Positions 16,266 through 24,386 of a DNA stretch of 26,859 nt are shown here, one piece after another. A model generated the notes under the pieces. The model did no database searches. It worked only from the letters and a program-made list of their open reading frames with translations, and was not told the origin of the DNA. Source of the DNA: CAZQEZ01 sp964592475 (GTDB taxonomy: Bacteria; Bacteroidota; Bacteroidia; Cytophagales; Cyclobacteriaceae); assembly GCA_964592475.1 (NCBI GenBank), contig CAZQEZ010000060.1, positions 1 through 26,859 of the forward strand, in the 5' to 3' direction. The position numbers were made by a program, and so were the translations under genes. Position 1 is the stretch's first letter. Each line of letters starts with the position of its first letter.

Positions 16266-16747
16266 TGGGTTTGATTCTCCAGTTCCAGTATTTTTAATTT
16301 ATATTTATTATTTAATTTAACTTTTTTCCTTTTCAATAGATGTATTAAAACACCCGAACTTATTAAAGCAGCAGAAGTAACCACGGTACTCTTGCTTATT
16401 TTCTTATCGTTTATTAACTCCAACCCCATGTATCCAGTTCCTGCAATAAATAAAACTGTAGCATAGGTAGATGGACTCCAACTACGAAAATCTTCCATTA
16501 TATACACTGTACTTATTTCATCCAGTCCAACCACTCCACCCTCAAATACAATACTGCTGTCCATCAAATTTTTAATTATCAGCGTTTTCTTTTGATCATC
16601 TCCTTTCAGTTTAAAACTTATAGGATCACCAATTTGATATTGGGATTTTCTTAATGAACCATCCTTATATAGAAGCAAATATGGCTGTGACTTCAGTTCA
16701 GTAAGCTTAAGTAAAATTACAATGGTAATCAATAATCTTATTTTCAT
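16262..16747 (-). CDS. Small membrane-associated protein of unknown function (161 aa)
   Basis: Not recognised. It has an N-terminal signal or anchor (KIRLLITIVILLKL), a beta-rich section (QIGDPISFKLKGDDQKKTLIIKNLMDSSIVFEG) resembling small Bacteroidota periplasmic domains, then two weak hydrophobic segments (about 94-110 and 120-137) and a lysine-rich C-terminus (LLKRKKVKLNNKYKLK) that would be cytoplasmic. It is the middle gene of an operon: its ATG overlaps the ilvE stop by 1 nt (TGATG) and its stop overlaps the prfB ATG (ATGA). Translational coupling to both essential-type neighbours suggests a steady, constitutive level. Confidence 0.75.
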   Translation of the reverse strand: MKIRLLITIVILLKLTELKSQPYLLLYKDGSLRKSQYQIGDPISFKLKGDDQKKTLIIKNLMDSSIVFEGGVVGLDEISTVYIMEDFRSWSPSTYATVLFIAGTGYMGLELINDKKISKSTVVTSAALISSGVLIHLLKRKKVKLNNKYKLKILELENQTQ

Positions 16748-17811
16748 CAGAGCTTGACTATCCAGCCTCGGTTATCTTCTTTTCTACCATTTTTTATGTC
16801 TTCCAGCTCCTGCAATACCTTGTTAGAAAATTCTCTTCCCTCAACGGCAGGCAATTCATAATCTTTCCCATCATAGCCAATAGCAGATATTGGTGCGATA
16901 GTAGCAGCGGTACCTGTTCCAAAAGCCTCCTCTACCCTATTATTTTCAAGGGCTTCTATTAATTCATCAACAGAAATCTGTCGCTCCTCTACTTGATAAC
17001 CCCAATCCCTGGCAAGAATTAACACACTTTCTCGGGTAATGCCTTTAAGAATAGTAATGCCAACAGGCGCAGCAACAATTTTACCATCTATCACAAACAT
17101 TATATTCATGGTTCCTGCTTCTTCCAGGTATTTGTGCTGTTGTCCATCAGTATATATTACCTGATTATATCCCTGCTTTTGAGCTTCCACCATGGGTAAC
17201 AATGAGCCGGCATAATTGCCAGCGGCCTTAGCTGCACCAGTACCCCCTTCTACCGCACGGGTGTATTTTGTTTCTATTTTTACTCGTACTGGCGCAGTGT
17301 AATAAGCGCCTACAGGGCAAGTAAAGATAATAAAGGAATATTTTTCGGATGGTCTTATGCCTATATATTCATCGGTGGCAAACATGTAAGGTCGTATATA
17401 GAGAGATGTATCGCCTACTTCAGGAACCCAGGCTTTATCCAGATTGAGTAGCTCCAGCAAACCACCCATAAACATTTCTTCTGTTGGTGGTGGTATGCAC
17501 ATTCTTTCAGCCGAAGCTATCATTCTTTTATAATTTTCTTCTGGCCTGAAGAGCAATACTTCACCAGCATCGTTACGATGTGCCTTCATACCTTCAAATA
17601 TCGATTGACCATAGTGAATCACGGATGTAGCAGGGCTAAGGCTTAAATTGCCATAGGGTACAATTCTGAATTTTTGCCATTTTCCATCAAAGTAATCAGC
17701 CACAAACATATGATCAGAATACACTTTACCAAATTTTATATTGTTAAAATCAACTTCATGCAAGCGGCTTTTAGCTATCTTGCTTACTTCCAAATTTAAG
17801 GTACCCATCAT
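16747..17811 (-). CDS. ilvE: Branched-chain amino acid aminotransferase
   Basis: PLP enzyme catalysing the last step of Leu, Ile and Val synthesis and the first of their breakdown, with 2-oxoglutarate/glutamate as partner. The 354-residue length and motifs match the larger fold-type IV BCAT group (as in mammals and Bacillus YbgE): HYGQSIFEGMKAHR, IRPYMFATDEYIGIRPS, the catalytic lysine K195 in GGTGAAKAAGNYAGS, and LEEAGTMNIMFV. The reading frame is open up to a TTG at 17841, but a promoter -7 box covers 17846-17839, so that codon would not be transcribed. I therefore chose the ATG at 17811 (another at 17808 is equally possible). It is first in the operon ilvE - small membrane protein - prfB. 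Confidence 0.95.
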   Translation of the reverse strand: MMGTLNLEVSKIAKSRLHEVDFNNIKFGKVYSDHMFVADYFDGKWQKFRIVPYGNLSLSPATSVIHYGQSIFEGMKAHRNDAGEVLLFRPEENYKRMIASAERMCIPPPTEEMFMGGLLELLNLDKAWVPEVGDTSLYIRPYMFATDEYIGIRPSEKYSFIIFTCPVGAYYTAPVRVKIETKYTRAVEGGTGAAKAAGNYAGSLLPMVEAQKQGYNQVIYTDGQQHKYLEEAGTMNIMFVIDGKIVAAPVGITILKGITRESVLILARDWGYQVEERQISVDELIEALENNRVEEAFGTGTAATIAPISAIGYDGKDYELPAVEGREFSNKVLQELEDIKNGRKEDNRGWIVKL

Positions 17812-17838
17812 AACTTTAAGAAATAAATTAATAATTTG

Positions 17839-17873
17839 CAAAATTACAAAATTTGCAGTTTTGCTTAGCCAAA
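17839..17873 (-). promoter_or_regulatory. Promoter of the ilvE-prfB operon
   Basis: Minus strand: TTTG (17873-17870), 23-nt spacer, TAATTTTG (17846-17839). This is a full match to the Bacteroidota consensus at the upper spacer limit. Transcription should begin near 17833, about 20 nt before the ATG at 17811. Confidence 0.55.
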
Positions 17874-17877
17874 AATA

Positions 17878-18435
17878 TTAATTTTGTGACCTCCAGGGTA
17901 TTTCTTCAACTTCTAATTCGCTAGTCATTTTACGAGCCAACACGAATAGATAATCTGATAAACGATTAAGGTAAATCACTATAATTTCATTGACTGGACC
18001 ATGCTCCTGAAGTCCTATTACCATACGCTCAGCCCTACGGCACACACAGCGGGCAATGTGACAAAAAGATACCGACTGATGACCACCCGGCAAAATAAAG
18101 TTTTTCATTGCCGGCAACTCTTTTTCCATATCATCAATAGCATTTTCCAATGTGATTACATGTTCCTTTTTGAGAGGAGGTAAATAATTTGGGATTGGCT
18201 TGGCCGGATCTGATGCTAACAAAGAACCAATCGTGAAAAGCTTATCCTGAATATTAATAAATAAATCATTTCGCTTTTCATTAACCTTCTGATCACGTAG
18301 CAGGCCGATATGAGAATTTAATTCGTCGATAGTACCGTAAGTATCTATACGAATGTGAGATTTAGACACCCTGCTACCTCCCAATAAAGAGGTACTTCCC
18401 GCGTCTCCGGTCTTTGTGTAAATCTTATAGCGCAT
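17878..18435 (-). CDS. Cob(I)alamin adenosyltransferase, PduO type
   Basis: A 185-residue ATP:cob(I)alamin adenosyltransferase that makes adenosylcobalamin for B12-dependent enzymes such as methylmalonyl-CoA mutase. The N-terminal ATP-binding signature YTKTGDAGSTSLLGG (6-20), RVSKSHIRIDTYG and TIDELNSHIGLLR are visible. So are the C-terminal helices CHIARCVCRRAERMV and YLNRLSDYLFVLAR, which hold the conserved arginines and aspartate of the family. The open frame runs up to a TTG at 18468, but the ATG at 18435 gives the normal family start and length. The ilvE promoter begins only 4 nt past its stop, so the two genes are probably separate units. No cobalamin riboswitch is visible upstream. Confidence 0.93.
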   Translation of the reverse strand: MRYKIYTKTGDAGSTSLLGGSRVSKSHIRIDTYGTIDELNSHIGLLRDQKVNEKRNDLFINIQDKLFTIGSLLASDPAKPIPNYLPPLKKEHVITLENAIDDMEKELPAMKNFILPGGHQSVSFCHIARCVCRRAERMVIGLQEHGPVNEIIVIYLNRLSDYLFVLARKMTSELEVEEIPWRSQN

Positions 18436-18697
18436 GTTGAAATTTAAATTTGAAGCAATAATATTCAATTACAAATATGCAATAATTACTTATTCTAACT
18501 AATTGTTTTGCAAAAGGAACGTTATTAAAAAACAGGCCCATCTTCTGTAAATATTTTTAGGCAACTAATTTTCTTATAACATGAGCCAATATGACTGCAA
18601 TTTCAGTAAGCAATAATAAAAATCAATTAGAATAAAAAATCAGACAAAATTTAGTTCTCAAGCCGCAAATAGCCAACCTATCTGCAAAAGTGCACAG

Positions 18698-19423
18698 CTA
18701 ATTTGTGGCTTCACCCATCTTTTCTGTTTTCCTTACATTTTCGTTAATGGTGTCTGATTCAATTAAACCGTCTCTCAACCGAATTATTCTGTGTGCATAA
18801 TGGGCAATGTCATCTTCGTGAGTAACCATAATGATGGTATTACCCTTTTCATGCAAAATATGAAACAAGTCCATGATGTCATAAGAAGTTTTGGTATCCA
18901 GGTTACCGGTAGGCTCATCGGCAAGAATGATACTTGGTTTATTTACCAGTGCTCTTGCAATAGCAACTCGCTGTCTTTGTCCGCCACTCAACTCATTGGG
19001 TTTGTGCATAGCCCTATCCCCCAAACCCACGCTTGCCAGTGTTTGGTGGGCGATTTCTTCCCTTTCTGATTTACTATATCCTGCATATACTAATGGTAAA
19101 CTAACATTTTCTAATGATGATGCCCGGGGAAGCAAATTAAAAGTTTGAAATACAAAACCAATTTCTTTGTTTCTGATCTCTGCCAATTCATTTTCTGTAA
19201 GATCACTCACATCATTATTATTCAATATATAAGTGCCATCCGAAGGGGTATCCAAACAGCCAATAATGTTCATCAAAGTAGACTTACCCGAACCTGATGG
19301 ACCCATGAAAGCCACGTATTCACCACGATCAATGGTTATAGTTATAGATTGTAGTGCTTTAATTACCTCACTACCCATTTGATATATCTTAGAAATTTGA
19401 GAGGTCTTGATTACTTCGTTCAT
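18698..19423 (-). CDS. ABC transporter ATP-binding protein, MacB/LolD type
   Basis: A 241-residue ATPase subunit. All NBD motifs are intact: Walker A GPSGSGKS (41-48), Q-loop Q93, signature LSGGQ (145-149), Walker B IILADEP (165-171), the D-loop NLD and switch H202. The sequence (KALQSITITIDRGEYVAFMG; EIGFVFQTFNLLPR) is of the MacB/LolD/FtsE mechanotransmission type, which works with a four-helix permease (FtsX-like) in lipoprotein release, macrolide or peptide export. No permease lies next to it: the flanks are noncoding or unrelated. The partner must be elsewhere, as is common for these ATPases in Bacteroidota. The substrate cannot be inferred. Confidence 0.93.
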   Translation of the reverse strand: MNEVIKTSQISKIYQMGSEVIKALQSITITIDRGEYVAFMGPSGSGKSTLMNIIGCLDTPSDGTYILNNNDVSDLTENELAEIRNKEIGFVFQTFNLLPRASSLENVSLPLVYAGYSKSEREEIAHQTLASVGLGDRAMHKPNELSGGQRQRVAIARALVNKPSIILADEPTGNLDTKTSYDIMDLFHILHEKGNTIIMVTHEDDIAHYAHRIIRLRDGLIESDTINENVRKTEKMGEATN

Positions 19424-19590
19424 TTCTCTATTTTGATTAAAATTATTGGATTATGGATCTTTTATAATGGTAAATTTAAAAGAAAATTAATCAACTGATG
19501 ATATTATTGATCTTTTTTATTTAAACGGTAACTTTTTTAATGTCACAGGTGATTTATCCTATTTCAATAATTTATTCAGCAAAATTTCTT

Positions 19591-19607
19591 GGATCAAGGA
19601 TTGATCC
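19591..19607. other. 17-bp palindrome in the region upstream of the ABC ATPase gene
   Basis: GGATCAA-GGA-TTGATCC is a perfect 7-bp inverted repeat with a 3-nt centre, about 170 nt upstream of the ABC ATPase start. It may be an operator or a chance palindrome. It has no U-run, so it is not a terminator. Confidence 0.25.
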
Positions 19608-19689
19608 TGTTTTCCATCCAAATAAACATATTGTTAGGCAGGAGGCTTTGTGGTTTACTTCAAATTTCTTTTCTGCTAATTATTCTTTA

Positions 19690-19932
19690 TCAATTATTAC
19701 AAGATATTTTAAGGTATTTTAAGAAGGGGTTGATTTCTTTATCTTTTAAGAATTCAATTTTGTAAACTTTATCGGCAGGAGTGCTATACCATATTTCTAT
19801 AAAATCATCATCTACCCGGTAAAGGTCTATACTTAAATTCATAAATTCACTTGAAGATATCAAAGAGCCTTTCTGCATTATTAGAATGGCTTTTTCATCG
19901 GTTGTTAATTTGGCGCTATCATCAAATATCAT
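19690..19932 (-). CDS. Small protein of unknown function (80 aa)
   Basis: An 80-residue frame with plausible amino acid use (SAKLTTDEKAILIMQKGS, LYRVDDDFIEIWYSTP, DKVYKIEFLKD). It reads like a small beta-rich cytoplasmic protein. No signal peptide, membrane segment or known motif is seen. The frame stays open for 27 codons upstream of the ATG, to a TAA near 20014, and the part next to it (RLDEENGSS) also looks coding. There is no upstream ATG, so either translation starts at 19932 or this is the remnant of a longer gene that lost its N-terminus. Function is unknown. Confidence 0.45.
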   Translation of the reverse strand: MIFDDSAKLTTDEKAILIMQKGSLISSSEFMNLSIDLYRVDDDFIEIWYSTPADKVYKIEFLKDKEINPFLKYLKISCNN

Positions 19933-20250
19933 ACTACTTCCGTTTTCTTCGTCTAGTCTGTTATTAATTTTTTTGTAATAATAGAACTTTTCTATATAAA
20001 AAAAATGATATTAGTGATTCAAATCAAATAAATGTAAGTAAATGTTTTATAAACTATTTTTTCACCAAAAAATTATACCCTCATAATCATTGCTGAAACC
20101 GTAAAGCCATTTTTCCAATCAAATCACAACAAATATTTAACGTACGATTTAGTAGATTGTTAAGCAAGTATTATTTATCAATAATAAAAATCGTACAATA
20201 ATTATCTGACTAGCTGAAGTGCAATAAAATACTCATTATAACAAATCCAG
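19933..20250. other. Intergenic region downstream of the TPR gene
   Basis: 318 nt, very AT-rich. Its notable content is the nested inverted repeat at 20142-20196, described separately. I see no intact gene, no clear promoter box and no canonical terminator for the TPR gene that ends at 20251. Confidence 0.5.
20142..20196. other. Nested inverted repeat after the TPR gene
   Basis: Outer arms GTACGATTT (20142-20150) and AAATCGTAC (20188-20196) enclose an inner hairpin TATTATT-TATC-AATAATA (20169-20186). On the minus strand it lies about 55-110 nt past the TPR stop codon. It could be a 3' end structure, a small RNA or a paired operator. No U-run follows, so it is not a classical terminator. Confidence 0.35.
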
Positions 20251-23200
20251 TCAATCGTTTTCTTGCCAACCATCGGTAATGTTTTGTCGTAATGAATCAA
20301 AATAATTATTCATTTCCAGGTATTGCTGGTATGAAGCTTTTTCCTGATACGTGTCTAATGCACTGGCGGCAAAATTTTCCAAACCTGATTTTAAAGAAAC
20401 TCTAATGTAGGCCCTCGTGATTTTTGTTGAAAAACGATTGACTTTCATTGCATCAACTAATATCTGGTAAGCGATAAGTATTTCATCGCGTTTTTCAAAA
20501 TAATCAGCCGCATCTACAACAACTTCTTCGGCCATAGGGTTCATGCCGGCTGCTAACCGATACAATTTTGTTGCTTTCTTATAATTATCGTTTTTTAAAG
20601 CTAATTTAGCCTGGTAATAAATATTGTACAGGTCCACCTTCGGATGAGCTTCATTTAGCATTGCTTGCAAACTATCCAATTGTTCGGTATGCCAATAGTA
20701 TTTCATTTTTATCCGCATCAAAGCAGCTTCAAAATAGGGCTCATTATTTTTTTCTAGTAATGATATATAGCCTCGCACATGCTGATTAATACCCTCGGCA
20801 AGCATTTGATCAATTACTGCTATTATGGCTTTACTTTGCAAAAAAGGTGATTGGATAGACAGTGCAACTTCGGGCTTATTTGGATTAATGTATTTTACCG
20901 CCATATATTTAATGGTATCACTTTGCAGTTGCCAATTCACTGAATCCGCATTAGCATACAAGTCCAAAAATTTAACCAGAGCGGGAAATCGCGATTCAAA
21001 ATTTTCTCTATTGATCAGTACCTGATTGGATAAGTCCAGCAAGTTTCCTGATTGCAAACTCGCCATTACCATTGGCTTTTGTAAGTTTTCCTGGCTGCCA
21101 TCAGCCAATGCTTCTGCTTCAGCTAAGAAAAGTTGAGCAAGCAAAGGAGCATCAGATTCCAGCGCAAGTAAAGCTTTTACTTTTTTATAAAAGCTTTCTT
21201 TGTCTATACTTTGGTTGGATAGCTGATCTAGCAAATTGAAAGCTTGATAAACCTGCTGGTTATGATAATTGGCCATGGCTTGATTGAACAACATTGGCTC
21301 AGCAAAAAAGTCTACAGCTTTACTAGCAAATAAACCCAATTTTTGTACTTGCGTAGTATCAAAAAAATCGGACTGGTGCGTTATAAAATTTTGCAGAAAG
21401 GCATATTGATTAAAGCTTAAACTCGAATCTTCATCTATAATGTAGGGGAGCTCTTTGACTGTGGTGCCACTAAAATTAAGCAAGAGCAGCAAATTGGTTT
21501 TTTGCTCAATAGTAGATGATTTTTCATATAAATTAATAATGCTATCGGTTGCAAAAGTAAGCTTATTAAGACCATAAATACCATACTGATTGGCCACGGC
21601 TGCTTCTTTCTGTCTAGTGCCTGAAGCCTTCTCCAAATAGTAAAGCGTGCTATCTATTACCGCAGTTTTGTTATAAAGCAACCCCGTATTATTAAGTAAA
21701 TATCCACTGGCAGGATACTTTTGCAAACCATCTTGCATTGCAAATAGCGCTTCGAAAAAACGATTATTCGATTTATACAAATTTCCTATTATGGCATAAG
21801 CATTATCTGTAGGCTCTTTTTCTATTGCTTCCTCAAAATAATATAGTGCTTCTCCAGCTTTTTGTTGCTGTAGCTTTATACTTCCCAAAGCATAATTAGC
21901 GTGATGATTTTTAAATCCAAAAATAGTTGATTGGGTATAAAACTCTTCGGCCAGGGTAGTTTGCTTATTGTGTAAAGCCACATCCCCCATTGCATTGTAA
22001 GTTGCCGCTCTGGCCTCATAATACATATCATAATTAGCAGAAAGAAAAAACCCTAAAGTAGCTAAAAACCCAGCCAGGTTAGCAGTAAAATAAGGCATAC
22101 GCGTGGGCTTGTATAGTACTTTATATACCGAGTGATTATGATGCAAAATCGTAAAGAAATTGACCAGTACATAAATAAAAAAAGTGAGTCCAAAACCAAT
22201 TTGGGAGGCTAAAATTAATTCGGTAAAAGCTTCCAACGCAGCATCATTGGCCGTAGCCATAAAATAAGCCAAAGTAGCAAAGCAAATTATGGCTAATGCC
22301 AGGTAAAAAAATGCACCCACACTTTGAAAATACATAATCTCCTGATAAGTATTTCGCTTCTTCCTAAATTCCCAAACACCTGCTATGGCAGCAATGACTA
22401 AAATGATAAACGGGTTTATATAAATAATATCCCATTCGATATAATTGATTTCATATAAATAAGTAAAAGTTAAACTAAGTAAATAAAGGAGTGAAATGAC
22501 TACGAAATGTATATCGCTGTTTTTGCTATATTCATTGTTGTTATTGGTTATCAGCATCATGAAAAAACTTATGAGGTCGTGACTCACTAATAGTACAAAA
22601 ATAACTGAAAGTACAATGGGTAAAGCCAACCCAAAACTTATAAAATGAAATAAAGGCGTAGGTACTTCTGCAAAGAATGCAACGAGAACCGTAAAAAAAA
22701 CGCTCATCAAAAGGAAAATAAGAATTCTACGCTGCAGAGTAATATGATCATAATAAGAATTAATAACATAAGCAGGAATAAGGAAAATTGCCAGTGCAAC
22801 AATCAATCCTGAACGATTATATTGACCAAAAAGCTCTAAAGAATCTAATTGTAAAAATAAGAACAGGAAAATAATAACGGTTAGGGAAGCTAAAAACCAG
22901 AAACGTTTAAAAGTACTAAAAACAGCCATAATTACCGAAAAAGCTATCAAAAGCAAAGCCAACAATACATAAGCTGATTGTGGTTGTATATTTATGTTAT
23001 CACCAACAAATTCTTGCAGATTAATAAAATTATTACCCCCGATTGAAAAATTATAAATTCCGGTAAGTACTTGATGAAAGGGCACCTCTACCACTTCAAA
23101 ATTATTTATAATCTTCCAGGGATAAACCCAGCTTTTACCAAGAAAATAGGCAATGCCAAAATATAATAAGACCATGAAAAACATTACCAAGCCTATTATA

Positions 23201-23253
23201 TACCCTATCCTATCTGATTTATACCAGGATTGCCAAAATTTTACTTGATCCAT
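20251..23253 (-). CDS. Large polytopic membrane protein with C-terminal TPR region (1000 aa)
   Basis: A 1000-residue protein. The N-terminal part (about 15-410) has roughly eleven hydrophobic helices, for example IGYIIGLVMFFMVLLYFGIAY near 18 and FWFLASLTVIIFLFLFL near 117. The remainder (about 415-990) is soluble and rich in helix pairs. At least four tetratricopeptide units are visible between about 413 and 545: AATYNAMGDVALHNKQTTLA, NYALGSIKLQQQKAGEALYY, YAIIGNLYKSNNRFFEALFA and LLNNTGLLYNKT. A less regular alpha-solenoid with aromatic caps follows. The TPR domain most likely acts as a periplasmic or cytoplasmic scaffold. The function is not known to me; it resembles Cytophagales proteins annotated only as TPR proteins. 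It starts immediately after the gatC stop (TAAATG), so it is coupled to gatC. Confidence 0.85.
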   Translation of the reverse strand: MDQVKFWQSWYKSDRIGYIIGLVMFFMVLLYFGIAYFLGKSWVYPWKIINNFEVVEVPFHQVLTGIYNFSIGGNNFINLQEFVGDNINIQPQSAYVLLALLLIAFSVIMAVFSTFKRFWFLASLTVIIFLFLFLQLDSLELFGQYNRSGLIVALAIFLIPAYVINSYYDHITLQRRILIFLLMSVFFTVLVAFFAEVPTPLFHFISFGLALPIVLSVIFVLLVSHDLISFFMMLITNNNNEYSKNSDIHFVVISLLYLLSLTFTYLYEINYIEWDIIYINPFIILVIAAIAGVWEFRKKRNTYQEIMYFQSVGAFFYLALAIICFATLAYFMATANDAALEAFTELILASQIGFGLTFFIYVLVNFFTILHHNHSVYKVLYKPTRMPYFTANLAGFLATLGFFLSANYDMYYEARAATYNAMGDVALHNKQTTLAEEFYTQSTIFGFKNHHANYALGSIKLQQQKAGEALYYFEEAIEKEPTDNAYAIIGNLYKSNNRFFEALFAMQDGLQKYPASGYLLNNTGLLYNKTAVIDSTLYYLEKASGTRQKEAAVANQYGIYGLNKLTFATDSIINLYEKSSTIEQKTNLLLLLNFSGTTVKELPYIIDEDSSLSFNQYAFLQNFITHQSDFFDTTQVQKLGLFASKAVDFFAEPMLFNQAMANYHNQQVYQAFNLLDQLSNQSIDKESFYKKVKALLALESDAPLLAQLFLAEAEALADGSQENLQKPMVMASLQSGNLLDLSNQVLINRENFESRFPALVKFLDLYANADSVNWQLQSDTIKYMAVKYINPNKPEVALSIQSPFLQSKAIIAVIDQMLAEGINQHVRGYISLLEKNNEPYFEAALMRIKMKYYWHTEQLDSLQAMLNEAHPKVDLYNIYYQAKLALKNDNYKKATKLYRLAAGMNPMAEEVVVDAADYFEKRDEILIAYQILVDAMKVNRFSTKITRAYIRVSLKSGLENFAASALDTYQEKASYQQYLEMNNYFDSLRQNITDGWQEND

Positions 23254-23541
23254 TTATTCAATTACCTTGGGTACCTTGAAATAATCTTTATCACGCTTAG
23301 GTGCACTTTGTAAGCCTTTTTCATGATCAAGATGTTCTTTTACTTCATCTTCACGAGTTACATTTACCTCGTGCGACATGCTGGTGATGGGCTCCAGGCC
23401 ATCAGTGTCAACCTCATTTAGTTGTTCCACCCAATCTATTATTTCATTCAGGCTCTCGATCATTTGACCTTCGTCTTTCTTCTCAAATTCCAATCGCGCC
23501 AAGTGAGCAAGTTTCTGTAAGTCTTCTCTGGTTATTCTCAT
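23254..23541 (-). CDS. gatC: Asp-tRNA(Asn)/Glu-tRNA(Gln) amidotransferase subunit C
   Basis: A 95-residue subunit of the GatCAB amidotransferase, which converts misacylated Glu-tRNA(Gln) or Asp-tRNA(Asn) to the amidated form. GatC wraps between GatA and GatB. The sequence follows the family closely: ITREDLQKLAHLARLEF at the N-terminus, LNEIIDWVEQLNEVDTDGLEP in the middle, and the C-terminal SAPKRDKDYFKVPKVI. gatA and gatB are not adjacent, which is common in Bacteroidota. It lies 4 nt after plsC and directly abuts the TPR protein gene, so all three are probably on one transcript. Confidence 0.95.
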   Translation of the reverse strand: MRITREDLQKLAHLARLEFEKKDEGQMIESLNEIIDWVEQLNEVDTDGLEPITSMSHEVNVTREDEVKEHLDHEKGLQSAPKRDKDYFKVPKVIE

Positions 23542-23545
23542 TGAA

Positions 23546-24283
23546 TTATCGATTTATGCTGTTTTGCTTTTTCAATTCTTCATCAATTACGTTATATACC
23601 TTTTGCTTCAGTTCATCCATTTGTTCTAGTTTCATACCATTAGTATGTACTGGCTCATGATAAATGACTTTGCATTTATGCCAATGCACAAGGTGTTTAC
23701 CGTCGTCGGGCAAAATTATCCAATTATATGGAATAGTGACAGGAATGATTGGTATTTGTTTGAGAATGGCTGTTTTGAAAGGACCATCTTTAAACTTACT
23801 CATTCGCGGTGGCGATTCGCTCCAGATGCCCCCTTCCGGAAATATGATCAAGCTTTTACCTTCCTCTAGCGCGTTCTCGTATTTTCTATAGGCTTCATAG
23901 CGCCCTTTTGAAGTACTCCTATCTATGGTAATGTGCAACTTTTTAAACATATAGCCAAATAATGGCACTTTACTTATAGATTCTTTACCGGTATATAAAG
24001 CAAAAACAGGTGCCATTCCCATTACAGCAATATCCAGAAAAGAAAAATGATTGGCACAAAAGATATATTGTTGGTTTTGATCTATTTTACCACGGTATTC
24101 ATTTCTATAGGGCATCAACATTAGAATAAAGAAAACGCGAGCCCAAATATTATTAATCCATTGAGCTACAAAGTGTAATCGAGAGAATGGTATGATAAGG
24201 ATAAAGAAGGGGAAAAAAATTAAAAATGTACAAATAAAAAGAATTACGGCGTAGATTGAATACAGTCGATACAAAATTTTCAT
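23546..24283 (-). CDS. plsC: 1-acyl-sn-glycerol-3-phosphate acyltransferase (PlsC family)
   Basis: Inner-membrane enzyme that acylates lysophosphatidic acid to phosphatidic acid in phospholipid synthesis. Numbered from the ATG at 24283 (245 aa): a long N-terminal hydrophobic region (about 8-57), then the acyltransferase motifs NHFSFLD (H79-x4-D84), the glycerol-phosphate site around TIDRSTSKGRYEAY (118-131), IIFPEGG (146-152, motif III) and IPIIPVTIPYNW (motif IV). In-frame ATGs also exist at 24292 and 24313; I preferred 24283 because MKILYRLYSIYA fits the usual start. It is the first gene of plsC-gatC-TPR. The 103 nt before it form a divergent promoter region with the lipoprotein gene. Confidence 0.92.
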   Translation of the reverse strand: MKILYRLYSIYAVILFICTFLIFFPFFILIIPFSRLHFVAQWINNIWARVFFILMLMPYRNEYRGKIDQNQQYIFCANHFSFLDIAVMGMAPVFALYTGKESISKVPLFGYMFKKLHITIDRSTSKGRYEAYRKYENALEEGKSLIIFPEGGIWSESPPRMSKFKDGPFKTAILKQIPIIPVTIPYNWIILPDDGKHLVHWHKCKVIYHEPVHTNGMKLEQMDELKQKVYNVIDEELKKQNSINR

Positions 24284-24386
24284 AGCAGCCATAAAATTAT
24301 AAAAAAAAATCATCAAGAAAACAATTGAATTACATTTTGACTTCTTTTATTAATGTTTTTGTACAAAACCTTAAATTTTCGCTAAA

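Noticed and set aside
18469..18697. A cobalamin riboswitch upstream of the adenosyltransferase gene
   Set aside because: I looked for the B12-box and conserved stem pattern and saw none in this 229-nt AT-rich gap.
19540..19722. A 60-residue plus-strand ORF between the ABC ATPase and the 80-residue gene
   Set aside because: It overlaps the 3' end of the opposite-strand 80-residue frame, has no domain character or promoter, and includes the GGATCAA palindrome; it is likely spurious.
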